Shown: one piece after another, positions 12,403 through 24,100 of the stretch
Layout of the letters: every line of letters begins with the position of its first letter
How positions within the stretch are numbered: position 1 is the stretch's first letter
Assembly: GCF_024713975.1 (NCBI RefSeq)
Contig: NC_091116.1
Location: 928,001-992,000 of the forward strand
Origin: Paralichthys olivaceus
Lineage: Eukaryota > Chordata > Actinopteri > Pleuronectiformes > Paralichthyidae
Length of the DNA: 64,000 nt
Direction: 5' to 3'
Translations under genes and position numbers: made by a program
Notes under the pieces: model-generated
What the model saw: only the letters and a program-made list of their open reading frames with translations
Told to the model about the DNA's origin: nothing
Databases searched by the model: none

Positions 12403-15400
12403 TTACATCACACGAATAGCTGCGTATTCCGAACACTCCTGCGACCTCTGTGGCCGAGCGGCGGCCCCCGATGGCAGCCGATGGTTGAGTGCCGCGTACA
12501 CAACACTGGTCCCCTCCTCCGCAGCATTCCTCTTTCTCTTTCTGTCTTCCTTCACCTTGCTGTAAACTTGATCTCTTGATCCCTCGGCCAACTTGTCGGG
12601 TTGTGGGTCTTTCGGCGCAGATAGACAAGCTGGCGGGGCAGAGGGGCTTGCTCTCGGCGAAGGCTGGAGGCCGCCACGTGGGGAGTGGGTCTCGACCATG
12701 GGAATTGCTGCGTGCTGCACACATCCAAGAAAGAATATTCCATTGCATCGTTGGAAGGATTTAAAATGGGATGAGGTGGATTAAAGTGTGACATTTACTG
12801 GTCTTACCTGATTTTCACTTTGTGTCTCTTTCTTTTGTTTCCCTGCAAGATTTTGACGGATCGGTTATTGTTTTCCGACTCATTGATTTGTACCGCATGG
12901 TGCCTTTATTGAATTTCTTTTAAAACAGCTCACCTTTGCAGCATCGTATTGATACAGTTAAAACTATCACTATGGTGACGAATCCCACGGTCCCAGCAGC
13001 AGAGTACACGTACATCCACATATGTTTTAGGGGCTCTGGATCAGAAGTTCTGCTATCTGTAAGGATAGGAAGGAATTCATCTCAACTTTTGTGTTTAAAC
13101 GGTTTCATGATTCAGAGGAAGTTAAGCCTTACTTGTATTATTATTCGATGTGTGTTCAGCACCACCTATAAAACAACACAGGGCTATTGTTTTGAGGGTT
13201 TTTTACGACATGGAAATACAAGGGGTAAAATAAAGACTCAATATCTAATAATAATAATATTCAAGAATTTGATATCTGATATATTTTACATTCTGGATCC
13301 AGTACTGCTCTTGTGCATTTATCATACAATAGTGATTATTTCTTTTTTATCTCATCTTGATGTGAACACAGGTTTTTTAAGTCACACTCACCATGGACAG
13401 AGACGTTGATGGAGTGACCCACATCATTTCCCACTCGACACCGATACAGACCTGAGTCGCTGCTGAGTATATTTTGGAATTTCAAAAACGATACCCCCTC
13501 GGAATGGTTGACCCCTTTCCACTCAGTTTTAATGTGACTGCTACTGCTGACATTGACGTGTTGAGCTGTGTTTTCCTCCAGCTTGTACCAGAGCACTGTT
13601 GGTGCTGATTTATTACAGAATTCAACTGTGCAGTTAATGACAAGGTCTTGTCCAAGGGAGATCTCATAGGCCGTGTTGCGGCGTACGTTGATTATTGGTG
13701 TACAGTCTGATTCTTCACCTGCTGAGGAAAAATGACAATACAAGAGGATTAAAAATATATAAAAACATGTTTTATAATGAATGGTCATTGACAGTTGTTA
13801 TGATCCTTACATGCCTTGACAATGACTTGATTTGAATTTGCGAACACAAATAGCTGAAGGAACAGAAAGTAAACTGCACTTCTTATGAGGAACTTTAAAA
13901 CCACATCGATCAGAGGAAGGTAAGGGGGGTGTGGCACTTCCAAACTTAAAGGCTATTATCGTGCTGCACAACTTGGACCATTAGTCAAGTGGTGTGACAA
14001 GGATTATAGTGCTGGGTGGAAAGACATTGAGTGGGTGGTGGCAGATATTCCAACCCAGTCCCTGATTGGCGATTCAAAATTAATGAAGTCATTACAAGAG
14101 TCTATAGATCCAATAACTTTGCACACATTCAATATCTGGTTTGATTTTGTCAAACAATACAAAATAGGAGGAGATATAAAACAGATAAGTTGGTTTGCAT
14201 TTGATGACAGATTTAAGCCAAGCTTAAGTGACCACAACTTCAGGGACTGGGGTAGGAAAGGGCTCAGAGCAATGTGTACAGTAATGAAGAAGGGACATCT
14301 AATGAACTTCCAGGAATTGAAAAGCAGTTATGGATGAGGAAACAGAGACCATTTTAGATACCTGCAGTTGAGGGATTCTTTTGTGAAGGAAATACAAACT
14401 GTAAAAACCTTGAATGGTGTAATTGAGTTAATGATTAAGACATACAGTGGCTCCACATTCAGAGCAGTTTCACGGCTGTATCGAAACATCACAGACTCAG
14501 AAGCTACCTCTGCTCTCTACATTAAGGAGAAGTGAGAGAAGGAAATGAATATTAACTTTTACTTACTCTAGAAGAATGGCAGAATATGTGTGAAACACAG
14601 CACACAACAACAAGTTCAAGACTATGGAGGGAATTAGGATTGAAAAACCTGACCCGCTACTTCATTACACTTAAATTGAAGAGTAAACAAACTGGTCCCC
14701 AACATACATGTTGGCGATTATGTGGAGAGAGAGAAGAAAATCATACACACATCTTCTGGAAATGCCATAAACTGAACTCATACTGGGGAAATGTACACAA
14801 CATAATTCAAAATATTTTGGGATATGTGATACCTAGAGAATCCAGAGTGATGTACATTGGAAGATTGGATGACTATGTCCTGGACAGTATCTAACAAAAA
14901 TATTATTGATAACATGTAAAAAGCAATAACACGGAACTGGTGTAGGAGTGAACCACCTACTTTAAGTCAGTGGTTAGAAATCTTAAGAGAGGTATGTACC
15001 ATGGACAGAATGACCTACAAGCTGAGAATGAAGGAAAATGTTTGACACAGAGAAGAATCCTTGAAACATGACTGATCATGATTTATGTACCATATATTTG
15101 GAAAATGTATGCAGATAACCATGTTTACTATCCCTTGACTTTTTCACCTTTATTGTTGTTTTATTTTGCATTATAAAACACTTTCCTCATTTAAATTGTA
15201 AAACCTACAAAACCTCAATAAAAATTAAAGTTTCATAAAAAATCATCGATCAGTAAATAAGGTTGGAGATGAATGTTTTTTGCATGTTTATTAAATTTTT
15301 TATTACAGCTGAAATGATAATAATAAGAAGTAATCACTCGCCCACAGTGAGACATTATTAGATAATTTACATCCTGCCCACAGACCACGATAAGAACCTT

Positions 15401-15410
15401 TAAAGTCATA

Positions 15411-15476
<66 letters not shown>

Positions 15477-16163
15477 AATAAATTAATTCACACAGTCATT
15501 ACTGTTTTTAAAAGATAAGAAAATAATGCAGGTAGTTCTCATTGCAAGTGAACGAATTTAACTGGACAATCATGACCTCCGGTTTGTAATCAACACTCTT
15601 ATTTTGTGGGTACATGATGAGTTACATTTGAAAACTCATCACATTGTTTTATGCATGCTTTCTTTAAAGTTTGAGAGAAAATCTGTAATTGTTTCCATCA
15701 AGCACCCACATGTGTAAAAACACTGTCTAGAGGGGTTTTTTGGGACCTGAAACTATGTTTATTTAAATTTCTCAGTTCATTTCAAAATTCCCCGATTTTA
15801 AAGACAAGTCATGCTTTTCATGCTTGAGGCAGAATCATGCAGATGGAGTTTGGCAAATAGATATATGCCTACTTTGTCTTTCCAAAAATCTGAATCCAGT
15901 GTGGACTTGAGCGCAGCACTTCTAAGTTCAACACCTTCAGAGAAATCTGGCCTCCGACCCCTTTGGAAAGGCTTCAGATTACAATGCTCTCCAGACAGAA
16001 TAAAACAAGAATAAACACTGCTTCAATGGACAGAAGAACAGCGCCACAGAAATCCTGAGACAACACGATACACAAAAATTAACTTACCGCCAGCGTTTAA
16101 GGTGAGAACCAGCGCTGCCCAGAAGGACACATGCAGGGCGCTGAACCAGTGGTGAGGCCTCAT
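12403..16163 (-). CDS. btla: B- and T-lymphocyte attenuator (BTLA), complete
   Basis: Five exons, read right to left: 16163-16088 (leader), 13721-13392 (Ig), 13056-12934 (membrane), 12842-12808 and 12714-12403 (tail). All junctions are GT-AG and in phase. Total is 876 nt or 291 residues, against 289 in human BTLA. The leader is MRPHHWFSALHVSFWAALVL.. (1-25). The Ig domain covers about 27-135, with Cys in NCTVEFC and YRCRVG. The membrane helix is at about 148-172. The tail carries QVYSKV (Tyr239), VVYAALNH (Tyr261, ITIM) and CSEYAAIRV (Tyr285, ITSM-like). These match the human IVYASLNH and TEYASICV motifs in order and at the same end of the protein, which makes the identification firm. BTLA binds the TNF-receptor family member HVEM and recruits SHP phosphatases to dampen lymphocyte activation. 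The ATG at 16163 was chosen because it directly precedes the hydrophobic leader; an in-frame upstream ATG would precede it with hydrophilic sequence. Intron 1 holds a LINE insertion. Confidence 0.9.
13386..13764 (-). repeat. Duplicated Ig-exon block, copy 2
   Basis: Partner of the block at 10016-10394. It contains BTLA exon 2 and its splice sites. The other exons of the two genes do not align by eye. Confidence 0.93.
13914..15243 (+). mobile_element. 5'-truncated L1-like LINE with target-site duplication
   Basis: The element is flanked by the 10-bp direct repeat CATCGATCAG at 13904-13913 and 15244-15253. Its left part reads GGVALPNLKAYYRAAQL, the conserved region downstream of the reverse transcriptase in L1-type ORF2. 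The right part encodes CGEREENHTHIFWKCHKLN, the C-terminal Cys/His motif of L1 ORF2 proteins. Several stops and frame changes (for example at about 14336 and 14535) break the frame, so it is dead. The 3' end is A-rich with AATAAA near 15220. It is inserted antisense in BTLA intron 1. Only the C-terminal part of ORF2 is present, as expected from incomplete reverse transcription. Confidence 0.88.
15413..15470. repeat. (CT)n(AT)n microsatellite
   Basis: A run of CT units joins an AT run in BTLA intron 1, just downstream of the LINE insertion. Confidence 0.95.
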
Positions 16164-16879
16164 GATGGGATCTCTGGTGAAGCCTCCTGTCATCTTTCGA
16201 ATATGCTCCTCAAATGCATCATTATAGAGAACTACATGCTGTGACTGCACCTGCTGCTTCCTCTTTCTCTTTGCATCTTTCCCCTTGAAACGAGGGGCGT
16301 TGAATGTACTGGAGGTGAGTCAAGATCAGTGGGTGGTCTTGGTTCTGCAAATGCTGCAGGTCCAACACGGTTCACAAGGTTTCAGGCTTTCCCTGTCACT
16401 TCCTTATCATTTCTGACTATATTGTTTAAGTCCTCGCACCTTTACGTCTTCTTCTTTGCTGACAGTGTTTTCAAGCTGACTCCCCCCCCCCTTCCTCTTT
16501 CCTCCATCGTGTGCATCTGCAAACGTGCACAGCTGTGTGGTTTCAGCGGAGAATGTACAGTGCACTGAAGAGGAGAGGGGATGCTGTGGCCTCTTGAGCT
16601 CTGATGCCCACTCTGATGTTTGTTTGTGAGTGTGTGGTTACTATAAGGCAACACCTTCCGTCTTATCGACCTATGAATCTTTCAGGTTCCAAAGAGCCCT
16701 CTAATCTTAGATGACTTGTTACTGCTGTAGTTAACTTCTGGAAAAAGTTGCATCGTCATTTTTGAGAATCTAAAATGTGATTCTTATGATGTCAGGGTTG
16801 AATAGATGCGACTTGAGCTGTATTAAGGGAAAAGTAGGACCACAATATATGCCACAAAAAGTCAGGAGATCTCAACCAC

Positions 16880-17745
16880 TTTCAGAATCAGAATCAGAAT
16901 CAGAATCAGAATTCTTTTATTTGCCAGGTATGTTTGCACATACAGGAAATTGCCTTGGTGTCGTTGGTGCACTACTTATGTACATAAAACAACAATATAA
17001 GAAACAACAATATATAAGAAATTGAATAAAATAAAAATAAAATAAAATAAAATAAAATAAAATAAAATAAAATAAAATAAAATAAAATAAAATATAGTAT
17101 ATACATATATACAGTAACAGAGTAACAGGGTTATGGGCACGTGCTGTGCGAAGGTGCAGAGATTGGTGATAGTGCCAGTAGTATATAATAAATTATAAAT
17201 TATGTGCAGGGGGTGGGGTGTGGTGGGGTAGAGTCAGTGCGGTGCAGAGTCAGTGTGAAGCAGGGGGCTTGTTTGTGAGCCCCACTGCCACGGGGAAAAA
17301 ACTGTTCAGATGGCGAGAGGTTTTAGTCCTGATGGCCCGAAACCTTTTTCTGGAGGGAAGTCTCTGGAACAGGTGGTGACCGGGATGTGAAGGATCAGCA
17401 ATGATCTTGCCTGCTCTCCTACTGGTCCTGGAGTGGAACAGGTCCAGGAGGGCAGGCAGGTCACAGCCGATGACCTTCTCAGCTGACCTTATGATCCGCT
17501 GCAGTCTGCCCTTGTCCTTGGCAGTGGAGGCAGCGAACCAGACGGTGATTGATGAGGTGAGGATGGACTCAATGATGGCTGTGTAGAATTCAACCATCAC
17601 TTTCTGCGGCATGTTGAATTTCCTCAGTTGCCGCAGGAAGAACATCCTCTGCTGGGCCTTCTTGGTGATGGAGGTGATGTTCTCCGCCCACCTCAAGTCC
17701 TGTCCTTTCACTATTTTCATGTAAGTAAAATGTTTTCTCTTTAAG
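16880..17745 (-). mobile_element. L2-like LINE fragment, 3' end
   Basis: A minus-strand frame from 17720 to 17250 encodes an uninterrupted C-terminal part of a non-LTR retrotransposon ORF. Recognisable pieces are LRQLRKFNMPQKVMVEFY, ESILTSSITVWFAAS, IIRSAEKVIGCDLP, DPSHPGHHLFQRLPS and FFPVAVGLTN, in the order typical of fish L2/Maui-type elements. A short 3' region follows that contains the AAAAT run. The element ends at about 16880 in repeated TGATTC units (read on the minus strand), a hallmark of L2-type 3' ends. The 5' part is missing. It lies between the BTLA leader exon and U2AF1. The clade assignment is from recall and could be a related clade. Confidence 0.75.
17030..17093. repeat. (AAAAT)n pentanucleotide microsatellite
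   Basis: About 12 consecutive AAAAT units inside the 3' region of the L2-like fragment. Confidence 0.93.
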
Positions 17746-18094
17746 CAACAGAAATAAATGCAAATAAAAAGATGTTTGATGATTTTATTTCATTTAATTT
17801 ATTTAATTTATATTTTTCTTAATAATTATCATCATAACTTCTATTTCGTTGATCTACTTTGTTGTCCTTTTTGTAATTGGTACTATTTTAGTTCTATGTT
17901 TGTCTCCTCATCGGCCGTTTTACTAAAATTGTTGTTATGTGTTTTATATATTTTTTTATATTCAAAAGGATCAATAAGAAGTGATGTGGAAAGAAAAAAA
18001 AAGGATAAATCTTTATTTTTATATAGGGTCTATATGGAAAACATATTTTCTGTAGCAACAGCGCAGACGTGTGGCGCTCAGGGGAAGTGCAATC

Positions 18095-18158
18095 CGAATG
18101 CGCATGCGTGCTCTGTTTGCGTCATGACGTACATTAGTACGTCCGCGACGAGCCGAAA
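18095..18158 (+). promoter_or_regulatory. U2AF1 core promoter and 5' UTR
   Basis: A palindromic NRF1-type site (TGCGCATGCGT) lies at 18099-18109, and a CRE-like TGACGTAC at about 18124. Local GC and CpG content rises just before the ATG at 18159. There is no TATA box. This fits a housekeeping promoter; the exact start of transcription cannot be seen. Confidence 0.6.
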
Positions 18159-21100
18159 ATGGCGGAGTACCTGGCGTCCATTTTCGGCACAGAGAAAGAC
18201 AAGTAAGTTTATTGAACATTTGTCGCCGTGGTCTCCTTCGTGGTGGGTTTAACGTGAAGTGTGTTGGCAGCGGCTCCTCCCGGTTCACTCAGGGGCCTCG
18301 TTATCACCGCAGCGCCGCTAAATGCCTCACACAAGCTAACATTAGCAACAGGAAGCTAACGCCGAGCTAACGCATTGAATGAAACTCATTAACACACCAG
18401 AGCTAACTTGCAGCCACTGTCAGATGTTTGCTATCGCACAGAATTCTCACTGTGTCTTTGGTGCAAACGTGAATAGGAGAAGCACTTTTAATTTTTTTAC
18501 ATGTTTTAAAACCCACAGGGAGCGAGAGGCTTGGTTAATAAATGATGTTGTTAGCATAGCTGCTGCTTCGCTCAGGCAGATGAGAGCCTCCTACACGTTT
18601 GAGAGTGTGAAACTTTTCACAAGTTGCTGAATCAGCTGTGGATGTGTGGTCCTTGTGTAATTCTAACAGCAATGTGGTGGACATCATGCTGCCCTGTTGC
18701 CCTAAACCTTTAACTCCAGAGGTTTGAAGGGATCTATTGGCAGAAATTAAATACAAAACAATCCTAGTGATGTTTTCACTAGTGTTTCATCAACATTGAT
18801 CCGAATGGGTTTTTTTTTTACCCTAGAATGGGCTCTTTCTATTCAAATACTTTATATTTACATCAGGAGCGGGTCCTCTCTATGGAGGCTGCCATGTTTT
18901 TTTACAGTAGCCAACACTAGACAAACTAAACACCTTTTGAGTCCTTCATGTTTGGAAGGGGAGGGTGACGTGAGGGGTGTTCAGCTGCAACATAAAACTG
19001 AGTTCTACACTCTGAAACTTTAAAAGATGATGCTATTCTTTCTCTTCCAGGGTCAACTGTTCCTTCTATTTTAAAATCGGAGCTTGCAGACATGGAGACC
19101 GCTGCTCGAGATTGCACAACAAACCAACCTTCAGCCAGGTGAGGATCCCACCAAAGTTCTCCCCCTAAAACAAAGGCTCTATTCTGCAGGATTGACACCT
19201 CGCTGTTAGCCACAATTTCACTCAGAGCGTATACATCCGCCAAGTCCCAAATGTCACACACACCCATAGATATCAGTCCCCTAAATGTGCCTGATTCATT
19301 TCATCTACATCCATGAGTTACTCCCTGAGAAATTGGTGTTTAATGCACCCAATCTTGCAATCTTCAACAAAGAAGCAACTCCTGGATCCCCACTGAAATG
19401 TCTGGGGTGCTTCCCTGACCCATACATCATCGTCCCTCTAGGTTTTGTGGTAAAAGGCATACAGATCTGATCTGTTTGAGAAGTGTACACGGTTAAGTTT
19501 AATTTGACAAATTTGCTATGATGTCTTCACAGCAAAAAGCCAAAGTGTTCATGTGTTTTAGATATATCTTCAAGTTTTAATTATTAAATATTAAGTTTTT
19601 GGGGGTGCTTTACTGAATATAAGTGGAATATAGTTGAACACAAATGTCAAAGTCAACCTTTATTGTCATTCTGCCATATGTTATTGGATCTATAGGATGT
19701 GAGTAGTGCAAACAGGAATAGTAAAAAAATGGATTGAGAAGTGAAAAGCAGATGTGGTATGGTAGCAGTGTTTGCAGTAAAAAAGAAACAGCTGCAAGGG
19801 CCTGTTCACAGGATATATAATTTTGGCCTCAGGAGGATGTCATACCTTATCTGACGTGTAATCCTCATTGTTTTCTTTTCTTCAGATTCTTGGCAATGAA
19901 GGATCTTGTGCCTGCATGACTGTCAGAATGTAAACAAGCTAAAATAGAAGTTGTTGTAATCAGAAATGGCACAAAACTATCACACAGCCCTGTCTGACCA
20001 CTGTTTTCTTTCTCTCCTCTGCAGACCATCTTGATTCAGAACATCTACCGAAATCCCCAGAACAGTGCACAGACCGCAGATGCTTCACGCTGTAAGTTGA
20101 ACATAAATTGCCTGTTTCTTTAAAATAGAGTTCACGTCTAGTTGAGTGACAATGGAGGCCTCATAATCTCTCTACTGTTCAAATCATTCATCTGTTATCA
20201 CCTAAAACCAATAGACCCTTTTCACGGCAGCCAGTTTGACATGAAATAGTAGGATGTAACACAGGTGTTACATTCATTTATGTGTTATACCCAAATACGA
20301 CGGAACCTTCATCAATGTGACTAGTAACACCTCTGTTTACCTACTATTTCAGGTCAAAATGGCTGCCATGAAAAAGCTGTATAATAAGCACCAACTCCTC
20401 CTTCTTCCTCCGCTGTGTAGCTGAAGCCTAAGGAACAGCACCCACAGATAATGGAACAATGCTACTCAAGTGTCTGTGTTTGGTGTGTACACAGAGTCCA
20501 GTGTAGTAGAGCTGAAGTAGAACTTATTGTACAGATACTGTAGGTGTATAATGGAGGGGGAGGGCTTCCTGTGTAATGCCTTCATATTGCTCTTGACACA
20601 CTTGGGTCCTCTACCAAGACATCTGTTTTATTGCATTTTACCTTTCACGATTTTATTGGTAATATAAGTCTTGAACGATCCGAGTCTGACCCCAACTCTA
20701 CAGGCATCAGTTTTGTCTGTCCTTATCCAGAGGCAGTGAATGTGAGCTGCACTGAGTTTATGTTATTTGTCCCTGACATGCATGGTAATTGCTTGTTTTC
20801 CCAGAGTACAGACATGTGCAGTGTAAAAAAACAAAAGAAAAAGAAAAGACAAATCAGTCCAGACAACTGATCTGAATCATCATGTGTTAGATTTTTCTTG
20901 TTTTTCATCTCCATAATAAAACCTTTGGTCAGCTGTTGCTATGGAGCTAGCTAGACTATACAGCCTAACGTATTGTCTTTCAATGCCCTTCTTTATTCAA
21001 AGGGACCTTAAAGCAGGCGAAAACCATGTTAACATCTTCTGAGCGATCTACAAAACTGTGAAGGGTTGCAATGAGCTTCCCCTGTAATAAATGACAGCTC

Positions 21101-24100
21101 CGTAATTTTTCAGGTATCCTGTGAATGCAGTTTTGTCCATCACATAATTAGCTGGAGAGCAGTGCCGTTTCCTGACAGCAAAATATCTAATCACATATTT
21201 TTTCCTCCCCAGCTCTATATTTGGTTGGATTCCATATCACAGAAGTTTACGTTTTGTATTTCAGACCATTTCCCTCTTGAACATTTACCTTCATAACCTT
21301 CAAAACTCAAGTCTGCTGGTGGTTTGCACTGTAAGTTCTCCCTTCATCTGCAGGACCCTCCAGCACTGACCACTTGATGCACTGTGTCACACCTCCCCAC
21401 ATAAATCTGGTTGAGTGTAGTAATATGTCCTCTTGATTTCCTGCAGTTAGAATAACTGGCCTCATGCTTTTTTGCATGTTTCCTTGTCAAATGTCCCCGA
21501 GTCTATGTGGTGCAGTAGAGTGCACAGGACAGCTTCGGTGTCAGATCCTTTGGTACAGATGTGATAGACTATGTAGGCTATAATTGACTCACTCTTCCTG
21601 TGTTGCTTCCTTTGCACTCAGCAGTTTCACATTAGGTGCATTTTATTTGCTTCTAAATCTGAAAGCTAGTGTCGTCTTCAACTACTTCCTTTATGAAATG
21701 GTGAACCCAACAATGGTGTGGTATTACATCATGGCCCCTAAAATGTCATTATTTAAACAAATATTTCCCCCTTTGTTTGGGGAAAAAAACCACAATATAT
21801 CTCTGTCCATACGATAACACAAAAAACGCCAAACTCTCAAACAAGCATGTTTGGCCAGTAGGTGGCGATAAAGTCTATATCAAGGATGAACAAAGACCTG
21901 TGTTTAAAATTTTTTTAGTTTAATCAACTGAAAAAAACAGTTTGTGTGTGGACAAGAGGCTTAATTTTACAAAATATCCGCATGAGTGTGGACAGGGCCT
22001 GAGAGGGGTCAGCTGTAGGTTTGCCTCGGTGAAGTAGGTCAAATTACCATATGAGAGAGACAAGCATCCAGTAATACGCAGAATTACCTCTTTGAACCAT
22101 GTTTACAGGTAACATTTATACGAGTGTAACTACCATAGCACGAAGCATCATGCTATGTTGTTACAGTTAGTTTTGTCCATTGAGATATTATGAAGTACAT
22201 TTAAACATTTTCTCCAAACACTTGTAGCTTTGCCTTGACTGTCTCTTGTTGACATTTGCAGGTGCCGTCAGTGATGTGGAAATGCAGGAGCACTATGATG
22301 AGTTCTTTGAGGTGAGTGACCTTTTGTGCTTGTTACTTGTGTCCATTCCACATGTTGCAGGACACAACCTCACTGCTGCGTTATCTGCCCCTTGTGACAC
22401 TTTGTTGCTGAAAGGTTCAACACTTTCTTGCCACTTGCCAAAATGTGTCCAGCTTTTTGCTGACGCAAGAATCCTTTATTTGGTCTGAAGCAAATATTTA
22501 CACAGCACGAGCTGGAAAAACTTGACCTCATGGAAAATTTGGGATAAAGTTAATGGAAAAAAATAGATTGATTGTTGTTATATTTTAAAATAAATGTTGT
22601 ATTTTATATTCATGAGTTTGCTGCATGCCTGCTGCGTTCACACCAATTATGCTATTTAAATTTTATTTATGTCATAATGATGCCATTTGACATCATTCCC
22701 TTGTGATTATGAATAAATGATGAAAATGATCCATCAGATGTCACATGGGGAATCATTTTCTGATCATTATAAGCTTTTGATTGATTTATTATTTGTAGTG
22801 ATCTCTAAAAGTTTGGTAATCCATTCGTGTAGAATCCATACGGCTGCTGTGAGGACAAATACAAATGAAACAAACCAAGGACAGAAAATAATCATATAGG
22901 ATGGTTGATGTGTGAATAGACACTTTAACTGAATCACTCTCAAATATGCTGTATGTTGCTGTGAACGTGTTGCACTGGATTATTCATTTAATTCCACAGG
23001 GTTAACCCACCAGTCAACTGGATTGATTAATCCTTGTTGATGGCTTTTTTTTTAATTAATGATAAAAACAAATGGTTGGACAGTTTGTTTATTTTTCTCT
23101 TTTTTAAAAAACAGGAGGTGTTCACAGAGATGGAGGAGAAGTACGGAGAGGTGGAGGAGATGAACGTGTGCGATAACTTGGGCGACCACCTCGTCGGCAA
23201 CGTCTACGTTAAGGTTGGTGATGGATTTTAACTAACTACAAGAGAAGGAAGGTAAATATAAAAATAATTTAAAAAATTTAAAAGGTAATATGAGTTCACT
23301 TAAATGTAGCATTTAAAATCTTAACAAAAATGTTTTACTTTCATCTTAGAACTGTTTCATTTTTGCTCTAGGTACAATTCCATAAAGTTAATTATTAACA
23401 GTCTCCAGTTATTGCCTAAGTACAGTATCCTCTGCGTGTAGTTTCGTCGCGAGGAGGATGCAGAGAAAGCAGTCATGGACCTGAACAACCGTTGGTTCAA
23501 TGCTCAACCCATCCACGCAGAGCTCTCCCCGGTCACTGACTTCAGGGAAGCTTGCTGCCGCCAGTATGAAATGGGGTGAGTGACACGAGGAAAATTGTAT
23601 TTTATTAAGATTAAAAACATGATAACTGACTTAAACATAATGAAATACATTCAAATTAAAGAATATTTATTTTATAATGTTTCATTTCATAATTATTTCT
23701 GTAATGTCAAAGGTATTTCCTGTCGCAAGTCCCAGAACCAAAACTTTTTTTTTTATCATGGTTTTTTAAATGAAGAACCAACCCTGTGCTGACCCAGCTT
23801 TAAAACTCTTTGTCGCTATTTTACCATATTCTTATGCCGAAATACTGAACATTTAAAAATAATCAATAACCGAAGGTTGATTGTGTTTGAAGATCGATAC
23901 ATTTAAAATTGTTTTTGTAAAACAAGACGTACCTTTGTTTTCATTTTCATTTCTTTACATTGGCTGCATTGTACCAATACCCTGACAGAGGATTTCTGAA
24001 TTATCAGCAGCTATAAAGCCCCAGTAATAGTGTCCATGAACTCACATGTAGCTACAATGCAAAACATTACTAAAAGTGATGTGCTGCTGCGACATCAACA

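Noticed and set aside
12329-12794. Plus-strand and other minus-strand frames over the BTLA tail exon
   Set aside because: They are GC-rich shadows. Only the frame ending at 12403 carries the BTLA tyrosine motifs and fits the splice phase.
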